Assembly: GCA_023213395.1 (NCBI GenBank)
Contig: CM041465.1
Location: 157,549,741-157,613,740 of the forward strand
Reading direction: 5' to 3'
Length of the DNA: 64,000 bases
Source of the DNA: Cycas panzhihuaensis
Lineage: Eukaryota; Cycadophyta
Position numbers and translations under genes: made by a program. The notes beneath the pieces were generated by a model, which was not told the DNA's origin, did no database searches, and was given only the letters and a program-made list of their open reading frames with translations. Positions 10,852 to 20,441 of the stretch are shown here, piece after piece. The stretch's first letter is position 1; the number at the start of each line of letters is the position of its first letter.

Positions 10852-12158
10852 TCCGTTCCTGATCGCACTTTCATTCATTAACATCATCGCCTCCATGTAG
10901 TCTGTCTACCCTCGTCCATTAATGGAATATATTATTACACAATTGAAGTGGCGTCTATCCATTCACTTCTGTAATACATTATTACACAATCACGTTGTGT
11001 ATTTTTACATCCCATAAATACATAAATCTGTGCACTAGTATAAATCAGCGTCATTAGTCAAGTCTTTGCGCCTACCTCCTATCTCCCAAGACTTGCGTTG
11101 CCATAACCATTCTAGTCACGTTAATTACCTACGACTGTTGTTTTTTATCACTACATAGTCGTTTTGCATTAATTTTCTAGAACGCAAGGCGACGACAGAG
11201 CACTTTAATCATACATTTGTGATTAATAATAGTTCAGTCACATTGGCCATTGCCCTTGGTGTCCATTTTGTCTCCGTCTCAGCCTGGGGCGTCTAGTTGT
11301 CATTGTCATTGAGGTAATTATCCCATCTCCGTCTCTCTCATCCCAACGTCTCCATCTCTCGTCACAATTACAATAGTTACGATTGTCAGTGCTTGACTGA
11401 AAAAAAAACCCAGGCGTATCATTCGTTAGGCGCGTTGTTCATTACACCTATTTTACGAAACTTAACGCCAATCGTGAAATAATATTGTAATAATTAAAGG
11501 CGTTAAATAATCGATATATTAATTATTGCATCAAGATATATATGTATATGTATAATACAAAGTGACTTCAATTAGTCATCAACTCCAATATTATAGTTAC
11601 ACGTTCTTATTACAATTCAAATTCAATTGAAGGTTTGATATTTGAAAAGTAGAGAGGTCTCAATTAAAAGTCTCTATTCTATTTAGTCATTCTTATATTC
11701 AATAATATATAATATATATTCACTTTTCACTCTATTTGTGTCACTGATTAGTAGTTTCAGAGATCATCCACCATTATATAACACAGTTTGGATACCTTGT
11801 AACATTGTAACACAAGGTAGTACCATTATCAACGATCTTGTTGCATTGAGCAATCAAGCAATTGTCATTTGCACTCAAAATCAGAGTTGCATGTATATAT
11901 GGTTGATTGCAACCTATTTTCTAACACAATTTCGAAACTCGACGTGGAGTTATTCCTTATTCTGAGTTGACGTTATTAAGTTGCGACCATATCATTCTCG
12001 ACATATTACTTGATTATTAATTGAATCCAATTAGATTTCTCTTTCCTACGTCATATTTCCTTGCATTCTTTTCAAATCTAATAAATTAGTGTATCGTTAC
12101 GGAGGGAAATCAGTGGAATCGCACATATACAATTATTAAGGCAATAAATACTAAAGAT
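10852..12158 (+). other. Element B leader, continued after A1
   Basis: This AT-rich leader of about 1.3 kb has no coding frame I can support. It joins 3022-3555 once A1 is removed. It contains short pyrimidine-rich stretches near 11270-11360 and a CGTTA/TTAACG-rich part near 11420-11510. The open frame at 11738-11965 has no homology I recognise and I do not call it a gene. Confidence 0.5.
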
Positions 12159-13369
12159 ATGACAGACAATACCATCCAAAAGGATATCGTCGAATCAATC
12201 ACTCGAGCAGTCTACGAAGCAGTCTAGACATCAAATACTCTGTTAAATCATACATTACATCATATTTTGGATAAATTGACAATCATAGCAACGAGCAGGA
12301 AGGAAGAGATGATCGTTCTGGATTTAGAGGATGAGGCAATGAGTTGGCAGTCTCATATCAGAAATCAGACCGTTAAAAGATATTCCAGTCCTCAGACGAC
12401 TTCAATAAATACTGAGAATGAAGCTATCATAAAATACCTTAATGAGTATCGTAATCTGACCCCTGAAGAACAGAAGATAGTGGGTTTTCAAGCATATTTC
12501 AGTTGCTTACAAAATATCTAAACACAGAAAAAAAAAAGTTGGAAAAAATAACTATACAACGTTTTAATATGGAGCAAAAATTGCATGAGTTGAGAGTGTG
12601 GATCTAACAAATGGAAAACTACTTTCGCTTAATAGAAATTGAGCCAGCAGAGCAAGTCTCGTTAGCCACCGTGCATATGGATGGGATAGCGTGTGAATGG
12701 TGGCGGTGTCTCGAACGAACCTCTTTTTGAGATCAACTACCAACCTGGAAAGAATTCGTGCGTTTATTCATTGAGCGGTTTGAAACTGTATCTAATCACG
12801 ATTATTATTGTGAGTTACGAAAATTAAAGGAAATTGGTTCTGTGGAAGAATACAATGCAACATTCATGAGACTAAGCTATGTGTTAGAAGATATTCCGAC
12901 TAATCGACTTATCCAGTTATATATAAATGGTCTGATAACAGAGATCCAAGCTGATGTTAAAATTCAGGAACCAAAGGACCTTAACAAGGCAATACAATTA
13001 GCCAAAATACATGAAGATAAACACAATGCCTTACGCAAAACAGGCACAGATCTTTATATTTCCCCACCTGGTCGATATAATCCTTTACCAAGTGCTCAAC
13101 ACAGACACGCATCAATCCAACCTGAATCGACCTCCTAAACCAATCGTTCAAAAAACAAAAACAGAGTAAGAAGAAGAAACCTATGCTTCAGATGTGAGGA
13201 GAAGTGAGAACCTAGGCATAAATGTCAAAAGAACCAGTTATATATAATCAGATTACTGTCTGATGATACTATTGACGAAGAAGAACAAGGATCCGAAAAT
13301 AATCACGGAAATTGTTATCATTCGGAACATCAAGAGAGCTACTGTAATCTCGAGGCCGACCATCCGTAA
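12159..13369 (+). pseudogene. Element B gag (gypsy type) with broken zinc knuckle
   Basis: The ATG at 12159 opens MTDNTIQKDIVES, broken by a stop after about 22 codons. Further on, RVWI.QMENYFRLIEIEPAEQV, DGIACEWWRC, WKEFVRLFIERF and LKEIGSVEEYNATFMRLSYVL form a classic Ty3/gypsy Retrotrans_gag domain. The clean part of this is 12758-13138. The zinc knuckle near 13180-13225 reads LCFRCEEK, stop, EPRHKC, so its usual Trp/Tyr codon has become TGA. The capsid and knuckle are therefore still visible but no longer continuous. Confidence 0.82.
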
Positions 13370-13897
13370 ATGTCACTATCATTAATGAGTAGTTTTAATC
13401 AATCAAATACATTAAAATTGCAGGGATCTATCAAAAATCAAGTTGTAACAGTCTTGATAGATTCAGGTAGCGCATATAATTTCATTGATCGAATCTGTGC
13501 ACAACAACTGGGGTTATTTCCATTAATAACTCCTCGTTTCCAGGTCACTGTTGGAGGAAGACAGGTAATCTCAGGCCAAGGTATAATGAGAAACCTTAAC
13601 CTCACACTAAACAACATTAGCATTATAGAAGATTTCTACATCGTAGATGTCGGAGGTGTAGATATTGTATTGGGCAATAAATGGCTCAATACACTTGGAA
13701 CCTTCGAAATGAATATGGATGAACAGTTTATGCGATTTAAGGAAGAAGGAAGAACCATCACGTTATCAGGAAAAAGATTAAACAAAACTAAAGTCGTACT
13801 ACGCAAGAATAAAGGTGAAGAAATCGAGAAGCAAGCACAAGCATTCCAAAAACACAACCGAGGTTTTCAACCAGACCTCCTTAAAGGAATTAATTAA
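13370..13897 (+). CDS. Element B retropepsin
   Basis: This 175-residue open frame begins at an internal Met. It contains VTVLIDSGSAYNFID (intact DSG active site), the flap-like VTVGGRQVISGQG and VDIVLGNKWLNTLGTFEMN, the conserved ILG..WL block of gypsy proteases. After this the gypsy polyprotein should continue into RT, but the frame stops at 13897 only five bases before the 3' LTR. The last residues (DLLKGIN) come from a 24-bp copy of LTR sequence. The frame was probably once joined to gag. It lies directly against the LTR with no RT. Confidence 0.8.
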   Translation: MSLSLMSSFNQSNTLKLQGSIKNQVVTVLIDSGSAYNFIDRICAQQLGLFPLITPRFQVTVGGRQVISGQGIMRNLNLTLNNISIIEDFYIVDVGGVDIVLGNKWLNTLGTFEMNMDEQFMRFKEEGRTITLSGKRLNKTKVVLRKNKGEEIEKQAQAFQKHNRGFQPDLLKGIN

Positions 13898-13901
13898 GAA
13901 T

Positions 13902-14148
13902 TGTTACGGACCTCCTTAAAGGAATTAATTAATTGTTGATTAAGTGAAAAAGCATCTTCGAAGAGTTGTGACTTATGAGTGAAGGGGGCTCATTGTACAC
14001 CTATAAATGAGGCCTCCAATGTATTGTATATCATTCATATCTTATCAATCAAATATTTGGTCTATTGATTACAACTCTCCTCGGTGTTCTCGTGTGCTCT
14101 CTTGTGCTTTTGGGAATTATCTTCAAGTTAGAAACTGGGTTCGTAACA
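13902..14148 (+). repeat. 3' LTR of element B
   Basis: This 247-bp LTR is the partner of 2775-3021 and is followed by AGAAT (14149-14153). No polypurine tract precedes it. Instead the flank is AATTAATTAAGAAT, and the five bases before the LTR (13897-13901) again read AGAAT. A 24-bp segment is present both just before the LTR (13874-13897) and inside it (13909-13932). Confidence 0.92.
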
Positions 14149-14153
14149 AGAAT

Positions 14154-14504
14154 ACACCCAAAAGAGGACAAAAAAAATGGAATTAGGGAAGAGCTAGTAC
14201 AGGGAAGAGCTGACTAAAACTGTATGTAGAGTAGAAGGAATTTCCAGCCGGACCAGCTGGTTGTACCATAGCGTGTTGCTTGAAGTTGAGTCAAAACAGA
14301 TTGCCTTGATACCGGAACGTGATTCAGTTCGGTATGTAACAAAAAAAAATACAAAAAAATCAAAAAACAAGAAAAAGAACTGTAACTCATATCATATACA
14401 TAAGCAATAGGAAAAATCATCAAAAGAAGGATATATTGTGATGAAAAGAATCAAGAATGAGACGGAATTCTGTCAAAGAAGCCAGTTTTTTTACACATGT
14501 ACCA
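14154..14504 (+). other. Rest of the gag relic and non-coding spacer
   Basis: The first 60 bases continue the gag-like frame of 2351-2769 (HPKEDKKNGIREELVQGRAD, then a stop). The rest has no coding signal I can support and leads into the tandem repeats at 14505. Confidence 0.4.
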
Positions 14505-14882
14505 ACAAAATACACTATACTTACCAGGAAAGTATGTTACTAGGTACGCACTGTGTAAAATAAGGAAAAATATACTATACGTACCAGGAAAGTATGTTAC
14601 CAGGTACGCACTATGAAAAAGAAGCCAAAATACACTATACGTACCAGAAAAGTATGCTACAAGGTATGGACACTTAAAAAAGGTGAATAAGTCATTCCAA
14701 ATACATTATATGTATTGAAAAAGTATGCTATCAAGTATGCACAGTTTAAAAAGTGAATAAGTTAATCAAATTACACTATTTGTACCCAAAAAGTATGTTG
14801 TCGGGTACGCATAAGACAAAAAGCCGAATACGACAAAGATACATAATACGTACCTGCAAGCATTCCCGCGCGGTACGCAACA
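14505..14882 (+). repeat. Six diverged tandem repeats built on GTAC half-sites
   Basis: Six units of about 55-70 bp each follow the plan CAAA-TACACTATAC-GTACC, a purine spacer, AAGTATG, then GGTACGCA and an A-rich tail. Most units carry GTACC and GGTAC as inverted halves about 17 bases apart. The best pair are units 2 and 3 (about 14570-14690). The same GGTACGCA and GGTATGCA words are dense in the family C LTRs, so these repeats probably belong to that element. Confidence 0.75.
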
Positions 14883-15096
14883 GAGGAAGGAGGATCATTC
14901 GGCTCGAATTCTCAGTAGCAAACAACCAAGAGGAACCCTGGTGATCTGAGGAATCATAAGGACAAAATTCGGCACAAATTTTGATGGATGCTTCAAGAAA
15001 ACAATGACCATTCCGAAAAAGGTACGTACATAGGGTTCGTATTAGTACTCCTTGGTTTTCTTCAGTCCTATTTCTGGAATCCCATAGGCCGTCATA
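14883..15096 (+). other. Sequence upstream of the ORF pair
   Basis: No gene is seen here. It contains another GGTACGTACATAGGG word (15020-15034) and runs into the ATG at 15097. It may be the 5' untranslated part of the ORF pair. Confidence 0.3.
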
Positions 15097-15807
15097 ATGA
15101 GAATAGCAGACTGTCAAGAGACCTTCCTGCCCAAGCTGCGGAAAGAACTGGAGGCATTGCCTTCCCAATTTCAGACTAAAGTCAAGCAGGCAGGTTGGGG
15201 AGAATATTTATACTGTAACCCTCTCTATTGGGATCAGGAGCTTGTGGAGAGCATCTTGTTGGAGCTAAAAAAAGATGTGAAAAAAATCAAACTAGATATA
15301 GAGATAAGTCACCTAATTACAAGACTTCCAAACGAAGGAGAGGTTCCCACAGCCACTAAAAGGTCAGAAGTGGACAGTGAGATTTGGTTGAAAGAATTAT
15401 GCCAAGAAAACACTCAACTAACCTCAGGAGGAATTCAGGTGGTTGACATAAAAGATGCCAGGTTGCAACGGGTAGCCAAAGTCATTAATTCTAGATTTTT
15501 ATCAAAAAAGAAGTACACATACATTCCAGGAGGAATGATGCCTATATTGCCAAAGATTAGAGATGGAGAAAAGCTGGATTGGTTAGAATTCTTAGCAGTA
15601 AACATGAGACAACAAATCCAGGAAGTAATGACACACCCTTTTCGTCACCCTTCCTTGCTGTTAGCTGTCCTATTCTATCAGTGTCCAGGTGTACAACTGA
15701 CAAAAACAGCAATATCTCGCAATGAACCACTTATAAAGCAATGTGTGACTGAGTTTCTAGACACTACTCAGGATCAGGAATTGCGAAAAAAATTCAAAGG
15801 CAAATGA
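15097..15807 (+). CDS. Unfamiliar ORF1 of a family C element
   Basis: This is an uninterrupted 236-residue frame, MRIADCQETFLPKL to LRKKFKGK. I do not recognise a named domain. Visible features are a Lys-rich helical stretch (LLELKKDVKKIKLDIE), a conserved-looking core YIPGGMMPILPK then DWLEFLAVNMRQQIQEV, and a hydrophobic segment HPSLLLAVLFYQCPGV. The DWLEFLAVN block recalls the plant transposon-protein regions found in some gypsy elements, but this is only a resemblance. Its stop overlaps the start of ORF2 (ATGA at 15804-15807). The last third is duplicated in the LTR at 16634-16794. Confidence 0.6.
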   Translation: MRIADCQETFLPKLRKELEALPSQFQTKVKQAGWGEYLYCNPLYWDQELVESILLELKKDVKKIKLDIEISHLITRLPNEGEVPTATKRSEVDSEIWLKELCQENTQLTSGGIQVVDIKDARLQRVAKVINSRFLSKKKYTYIPGGMMPILPKIRDGEKLDWLEFLAVNMRQQIQEVMTHPFRHPSLLLAVLFYQCPGVQLTKTAISRNEPLIKQCVTEFLDTTQDQELRKKFKGK

Positions 15808-16178
15808 CCAAAGTTCTCAAATGGCTGCAACAAACCCCTGGGACACCCATTCCTCATCGTGCCAAACAAACAATCCGGAAAATCAGTAAAAGGAAGAAAG
15901 ATGAAGAACCTGAAGAGGAGGAAGAAGTGGAGCCCTCATTGGAAGAATGGGCAGAATTCCCGCCTGTAATGGAAACGGGAGAAACATCAACACCTCCTCC
16001 ATCAGATGATAAATCATGCCAAATTATCCAATTAATTAAAGAAATGGAAGAAGGGTACAAAGTAGAGATAGCCGCCCTTCAAGAAAAAATTAAGGAAAAG
16101 GATGCCATCATAGCTACACTTACCCAAATAAATGAAGAAAATTTGGCCACAAAGGACTCATTAGCAGGCCAGGGGTAG
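15804..16178 (+). CDS. Unfamiliar ORF2, acidic with C-terminal coiled coil
   Basis: This 124-residue frame starts with the ATG that overlaps the ORF1 stop codon (ATGA). It begins with a basic part (KQTIRKISKRKK), then an acidic run (EEPEEEEEVEPSLEEW), a Pro/Ser/Thr-rich linker (TSTPPPSDD) and a C-terminal heptad-like stretch (IIQLIKEMEEGYKVEIAALQ and KIKEKDAIIATLTQ) that should form a coiled coil. This charge plan would suit a gag-like or nucleic-acid-binding structural protein, but no zinc knuckle is present. ORF1 and ORF2 may be one protein joined by frameshifting or two separate products. Confidence 0.58.
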   Translation: MTKVLKWLQQTPGTPIPHRAKQTIRKISKRKKDEEPEEEEEVEPSLEEWAEFPPVMETGETSTPPPSDDKSCQIIQLIKEMEEGYKVEIAALQEKIKEKDAIIATLTQINEENLATKDSLAGQG

Positions 16179-16278
16179 CAGGAGCAGCCCTGAGACAGAG
16201 AGGGGGAGGGATACCCCAAATTTTGAAATTTTTTGTTGAGCAAGGATGCTCAAACCCATCATGTTGAACCGGGATAGA
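16179..16278 (+). promoter_or_regulatory. Candidate polypurine tract and pre-LTR spacer
   Basis: GAGACAGAGAGGGGGAGGGA (16191-16210) is a strong purine tract on the plus strand. It is about 70 bases before the TGTTGGG that I take as the LTR start, which is farther than usual. Either the LTR begins earlier than I place it or this tract is no longer the true one. Confidence 0.45.
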
Positions 16279-17545
16279 TGTTGGGTCATATTTTGACATG
16301 TTGGGCTATGAGGAGACTAGAGATAGGCTGTGTGACCTTGGATGTGCAGGTGCGGACCGTACAGAGGTACGCATGAGGCCGAAAAAGAGGAAAATCAGCA
16401 TTCTGGGTACGTATGACAGGTGCGCACTTGAAAAGGTATGCAACAGAGTATATGTACCTCTGGCAGTATGCAAGCAAATAGAAAAGGTACACATGGTAGG
16501 ATCTGACAGATAGATATCTGAGGTGACGTTAGACGTATGTACGGACGTACAGATGAGTTAGACAACAGTTAAGAAGATTAACTAAAAGATTAACAAAGAG
16601 ATACGCTTATGGCTGAAAAGGTACGGTTAAGATACCCTTCCTTGCTGTTAGCTGTCCTATTCTATCAGTGTCCAGGTGTACAACTGACAAAAACAGCAAT
16701 ATCTCGCAATGAACCACTTATAAAGCAATGTGTGACTGAGTTTCTAGACACTACTCAGGATCAGGAATTGCGAAAAAAATTCAAAGGCAAATGACCAAAG
16801 TTCTCAAATGGCTGCAACAAACCCCTGGGACACCCATTCCTCATCGTGCCAAACAAACAATCCGGAAAATCAGTAAAAGGAAGAAAGATGAAGAACCTGA
16901 AGAGGAGGAAGAAGTGGAGCCCTCATTGGAAGAATGGGCAGAATTCCCGCCTGTAATGGAAACGGGAGAAACATCAACACCTCCTCCATCAGATGATAAA
17001 TAATGCCAAATTATCCAATTAATTAAAGAAATGGAAGAAGGGTACAAAGTAGAGATAGCCGCCCTTCAAGAAAAAATTAAGGAAAAGGATGCCATCAGCC
17101 AAAGGACACCAAGAAGGCGCATTTAAGAGACTTCAGAAGGACCATTCTGTTAGGGTGAGAGCCAAGTATTCAGACACTCAATGGTACGGTAGCCAGTGTG
17201 TATGCTAACAGCACAAAGCAGTGTATAATGATGTGTACCTTCCGAGTATGCATGTGACAACAGCAGTGTATGTGGCTGGGATGCACAGGGAATGCATTCC
17301 AGCACCTATTGTACAAAGACTTATTGCTTAATAAAAGAAGAGTTACGTGGAAATGTGGATTCTATGTGTTTATGAAGATTGGATGTTGAATATGTGTTGA
17401 TTACTGTATTGTTGTGTGTAAACTGTGACATGATTGTGTGGAATTGTGAATAAATCTGTGTGATTGAAGTATATAAATATGTTGACTGTATCCTAGACTA
17501 GACTACCTATGTTAGCTTGACAAGTGTACTTATCTTAATAGGGAG
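16279..17545 (+). repeat. Family C LTR (plus copy) interrupted by duplicated coding sequence
   Basis: The sequence starts TGTTGGGTCATATTTTGACA and follows the same order as the reverse complement of 1215-2208: GTAC-rich U3, then AAAGGACACCAA, a CTTAATAAAA polyadenylation-like signal with TTACGTGGAAAT, and TTGACTGTATCCTA. Between GGTACGGTTAAG and CCAAAGGACACC, however, it carries 464 bp (16634-17097) copied from the adjacent ORF pair. The 3' limit is approximate. Confidence 0.6.
16634..17097 (+). repeat. 464-bp copy of ORF1-ORF2 inside the LTR
   Basis: This is a nearly exact, ungapped copy of 15647-16110. The one difference I noticed is C to A in the SDDK codon run, which turns TCA into the stop TAA at 17001-17003. 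The copy starts within ORF1 (PSLLLAVLF) and ends within ORF2 (KEKDAI), so it is a fragment and not a second gene. Short open frames here (16609-16794 and 16791-17003) are its remains. Confidence 0.9.
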
Positions 17546-18345
17546 ATAAATCATGAGTCAACAGATGTATCGGTGCCCAAGTGTACAACCTCCCCAAAAA
17601 ACGACGTGGGACCACATGTCAAAAAATAGTTAAGAAAGCCAAGAAATAACTCTTGGGGAATGCATTCTAGGATATGTTCCTGAGAGGAACACGCACATAT
17701 AGGAATGCATACGGAATGCATGGAATTCATGCCCAGAATAGAGTTGTATGTTCTAGGCATGATGACATCACTTGTGGGCATATCTACATATGGTCGAATG
17801 GACAAAATGTATGAGAATTAATTGTAATGAGAAATTAAGCAGAGTCACTTTCTTATGAAAAGGAATGATTGCGATTATAAGTTACAACCATTCCTCCAAA
17901 AGGCATGTAATTTGGTACTTATTGGGGCTTGTTCCATAATTTTGCTGTGAGAGTTGAGTTACTTGATTTGATGATACATTCCCAAGTGTATAGGAATGAC
18001 TATTGAAGCATATGTTATGATTCATGGTGGAATGCATGTTGGACGCGTCTATTTTTAGTGATGTAAGGACATTGACAGTAATATTGTTTAATATAAGAAT
18101 GAGCTACGTGGAATACTGAATATCTTGTGCATATTAATTATTTCATGGTGAATTTATGTTGGATTATTGATTGATATATATCATAATGATGATGACTTGA
18201 TGTTATGATGTTGTGTGGAAAGTGATAACGTGACTATGTTGACCAAGCCCTAACTAGTCTACTGGGTAGTGACCCCTTGACAAGCGTATTCTCATAGAAG
18301 TAGTGAGACTAAAATCAATAGTAGTATATACCAAAGTGATTTCAT
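17546..18345 (+). repeat. Third, diverged family C LTR-like copy
   Basis: Blocks in the same order as the other family C LTRs recur here: GAATGCATTC words, GAGCTACGTGGAATAC near 18100, GTTGACCAAGCCCTAACTAG near 18238 and CCCCTTGACAAGCG near 18273. No clean ends or target duplications are seen. It may be the 5' LTR of the copia relic that follows. No coding frame is supported in it. Confidence 0.4.
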
Positions 18346-19296
18346 TGTGGAAGGTTGGTGCACATTAAGAACGACTTCTGGGATTTAACAACAATCATAG
18401 TGACAACCTCTATAGCAATAGTAACAGAGATAACAACATCCTACTGGCCAAATAGGACATATTTCAAATGCAACAGGGAATGCATTTGTAGAGATAGAAA
18501 AGAAACTTTCCATTGCTGCATTCCAAATGAAGTTAGACATATACAATGTCTAGTTTATTGATTCTAGTGCATCTAGGCACATGACTGGCTGACTGGAATG
18601 GTCTAAAGAAATGTGGGAAGTCAATTGGAAGGTCATCATTGGAGACAATTGGAGTTGCAAATATACCCATGAAGATGCTAAATAGTGAAAAGTGTTACTT
18701 GGAAAATGTGCTTTATGTGTTTAATCTTATATTAGTAAGTGAATTTGAACAACAAAAATGATTGTAATGTTTGCTCGAGGACTATGCACGGTCCCAGACA
18801 AATGGAACAAGATAGTAGCTACAAGGATTAGAGATAACAATATGTATAAATTACAAGGTCACTTTGAAGTACAAAGAGCGTTCCTTGTAATATTTCCAAA
18901 ATAGAAATTTTGGAATGAACAAATGGAACATTTGAACTACTCTAGTCTTCAGTTGATGAATAAATTAAAAATGGCGAGTGGTCTTCCTAAAATTAATGTT
19001 AAAGATTGTTTGTGTGAACATTGCATTTTTAGCAAACAACACAAAGAACCTTTTCCCAAGAAGAAAGCTTAGAAAGTTAGAGGGAAGCTTGGCTTGGTAC
19101 GCTTGCATACCTGTGGACCAATGCTTGTTGTATCACTTGGAAGAGTAGAGTTTTTTATCACTTTGATTGGTAGCTTTTGACAAAAAGTCTAGGTTTATAC
19201 TTTGAAGGAGAAATTTCAAGTGTTTACCTATTTCAAACAATTTAAAGAATGTGTAGGGAATGAATGTGGCCATAAAATCAAATTTTGCGAACTAAT
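18346..19296 (+). pseudogene. Copia relic E: gag end, protease, pre-integrase, integrase start
   Basis: Fragments in order: a degenerate zinc-knuckle-like stretch (FKCNRECICRD, near 18465), the protease block DSSASRHMTG (18560-18590), the GAG-pre-integrase block HLNYSSLQLMNKLKMASGLP with CLCEHCIFSKQHKEPFPK (about 18925-19065), and the start of the integrase core. Many stops and frame changes occur. Element D is inserted at 19296, and the integrase continues without loss at 27028. Confidence 0.75.
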
Positions 19297-19832
19297 TGAA
19301 AGACGAAATGGAGACAATACAGGAGCCAGAATCTATTGAGAAGGCAGAGAGGACATCGAAATATGAAGGACAATACACATAGATTAATGAAATGATGTAG
19401 TACAAAATGAAAGATGATAGGGAGGAGTATTGAACCTCAATTCAACCTATCTCAACATACAAGTATAAAGGAGAATTCCTCTCAACACTTCACTTACAAG
19501 AAACACTTACAGCAGCATAACTCTTACTCAAAATACTACATGCCAAAACATGAGAATAGGGCTCCTTATAAAGGAGTATGGACGATCAGGATCTCAACAC
19601 ATGTCACTGATCAAGACTAAGAGCCAAATCTGATTAGGACTCTACTATCTCCAAGGATAAGGTTAGAGCCCACAAAAGTTGACTTCTCACCAGCACATGT
19701 GAGAAAAGTCACTATAAGACAAAAGACAAATTTATAATGCAACAAATGAACACTTTAGGATTAAGGGCCTAAAGTGACAAAAATATTAATACACAAGGTC
19801 AAGACTTAATGCTAGGAATGAAGGTTCTAACA
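19297..19832 (-). repeat. 3' LTR of D
   Basis: This 536-bp LTR reads on the plus strand from TGAAAGACGAAATGG to AGGTTCTAACA. It is followed by CCCCCCTTGAG, the complement of the polypurine tract. The polyprotein stop is inside this LTR (GGC then stop at 19827-19829). Confidence 0.93.
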
Positions 19833-20441
19833 CCCCCCTTGAGTGGATACAGCATTAAGTCGAATGCCGAGGCCGCTTCTGAAATACTCGAACTTCTCTT
19901 TCCCAAGTGGCTTGGTGAAGACGTCGGCTAGCTGATGATCGGTCAGCTTGTAGACGAGGTCGATCTCACCTTGTTGCACATGCTCTTTGATGAAATGGTG
20001 ATGGACCTCAATATGCTTGGGGCGAGTGTGAAATACCGTATTCTTGGCAATCTTGATAGCACTTTGATTGTCACAATATAACAGTGTTGGGAGTGTTTGC
20101 TCAAGTCCAAGTTCTTCAAGAATCCGTCTGAGCCAAATAGCCTCACATGCTACGTTGACAGCAACTTTGTATTCTGCTTGAGTGGAGGAAACCGTAACAT
20201 TTGGTTGCTTTTTGCAACTCCATGAAACAATAGCTGACCCAAGGTTGAAACAATACCTTGAGGTGGATTTCCGACTATCTTGGCATCCAACACAATCTGA
20301 ATCTGAGAACCCTTCCAGTGTGAAGTTCTCATTGTGTGTATACTGAAGACCATACTGCAAAGTACCTTTAAGGTATCTGAGGATGCATTTTGCGGACATT
20401 CGATTAATCGCTAATTGGGGCTGATCATATATCTGGAACAT
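19827..20441 (-). CDS. D RNase H, open
   Basis: This 204-residue open frame holds a complete copia RNase H: EGFSDSDCVGC (first Asp), STQAEYKVAVNVACEAIWLR (catalytic Glu), LYCDNQSAIKIAKN (third Asp) and HIEVHHHFIKEHVQQGEIDL. It ends KPLGKEKFEYF and GLGIRLNAVSTQGGC. The stop codon is formed by the first bases of the 3' LTR. In life it would be part of the pol polyprotein, not a free protein. The upstream RT is out of frame, so this domain is intact but cut off. Confidence 0.88.
   Translation of the reverse strand: MFQIYDQPQLAINRMSAKCILRYLKGTLQYGLQYTHNENFTLEGFSDSDCVGCQDSRKSTSRYCFNLGSAIVSWSCKKQPNVTVSSTQAEYKVAVNVACEAIWLRRILEELGLEQTLPTLLYCDNQSAIKIAKNTVFHTRPKHIEVHHHFIKEHVQQGEIDLVYKLTDHQLADVFTKPLGKEKFEYFRSGLGIRLNAVSTQGGC

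Larger units (their letters stand above)
2775..14148 (+). mobile_element. Element B: gypsy-type gag-protease LTR element
   Basis: Two 247-bp LTRs (2775-3021 and 13902-14148) run from TGTTAC to CGTAACA and are flanked by a perfect 5-bp duplication AGAAT (2770-2774 and 14149-14153). A Met-type primer site TGGTATCATAGCA follows the left LTR. Without the nested A1 insertion the element is about 4.1 kb. It encodes gag, a zinc knuckle and a retropepsin, but no reverse transcriptase, RNase H or integrase, so it must have relied on another element to move. By eye the LTRs differ at about 12 positions (roughly 5%), which makes it older than A1 inside it. Confidence 0.9.

Noticed and set aside
11738-11965. 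Small gene in the B leader
   Set aside because: The 75-residue frame shows no motif and lies in AT-rich leader DNA, so there is no support beyond openness.
14505-14882. CRISPR array
   Set aside because: Units are diverged, have no unique spacers of constant length, and lie in plant-type repeat DNA.
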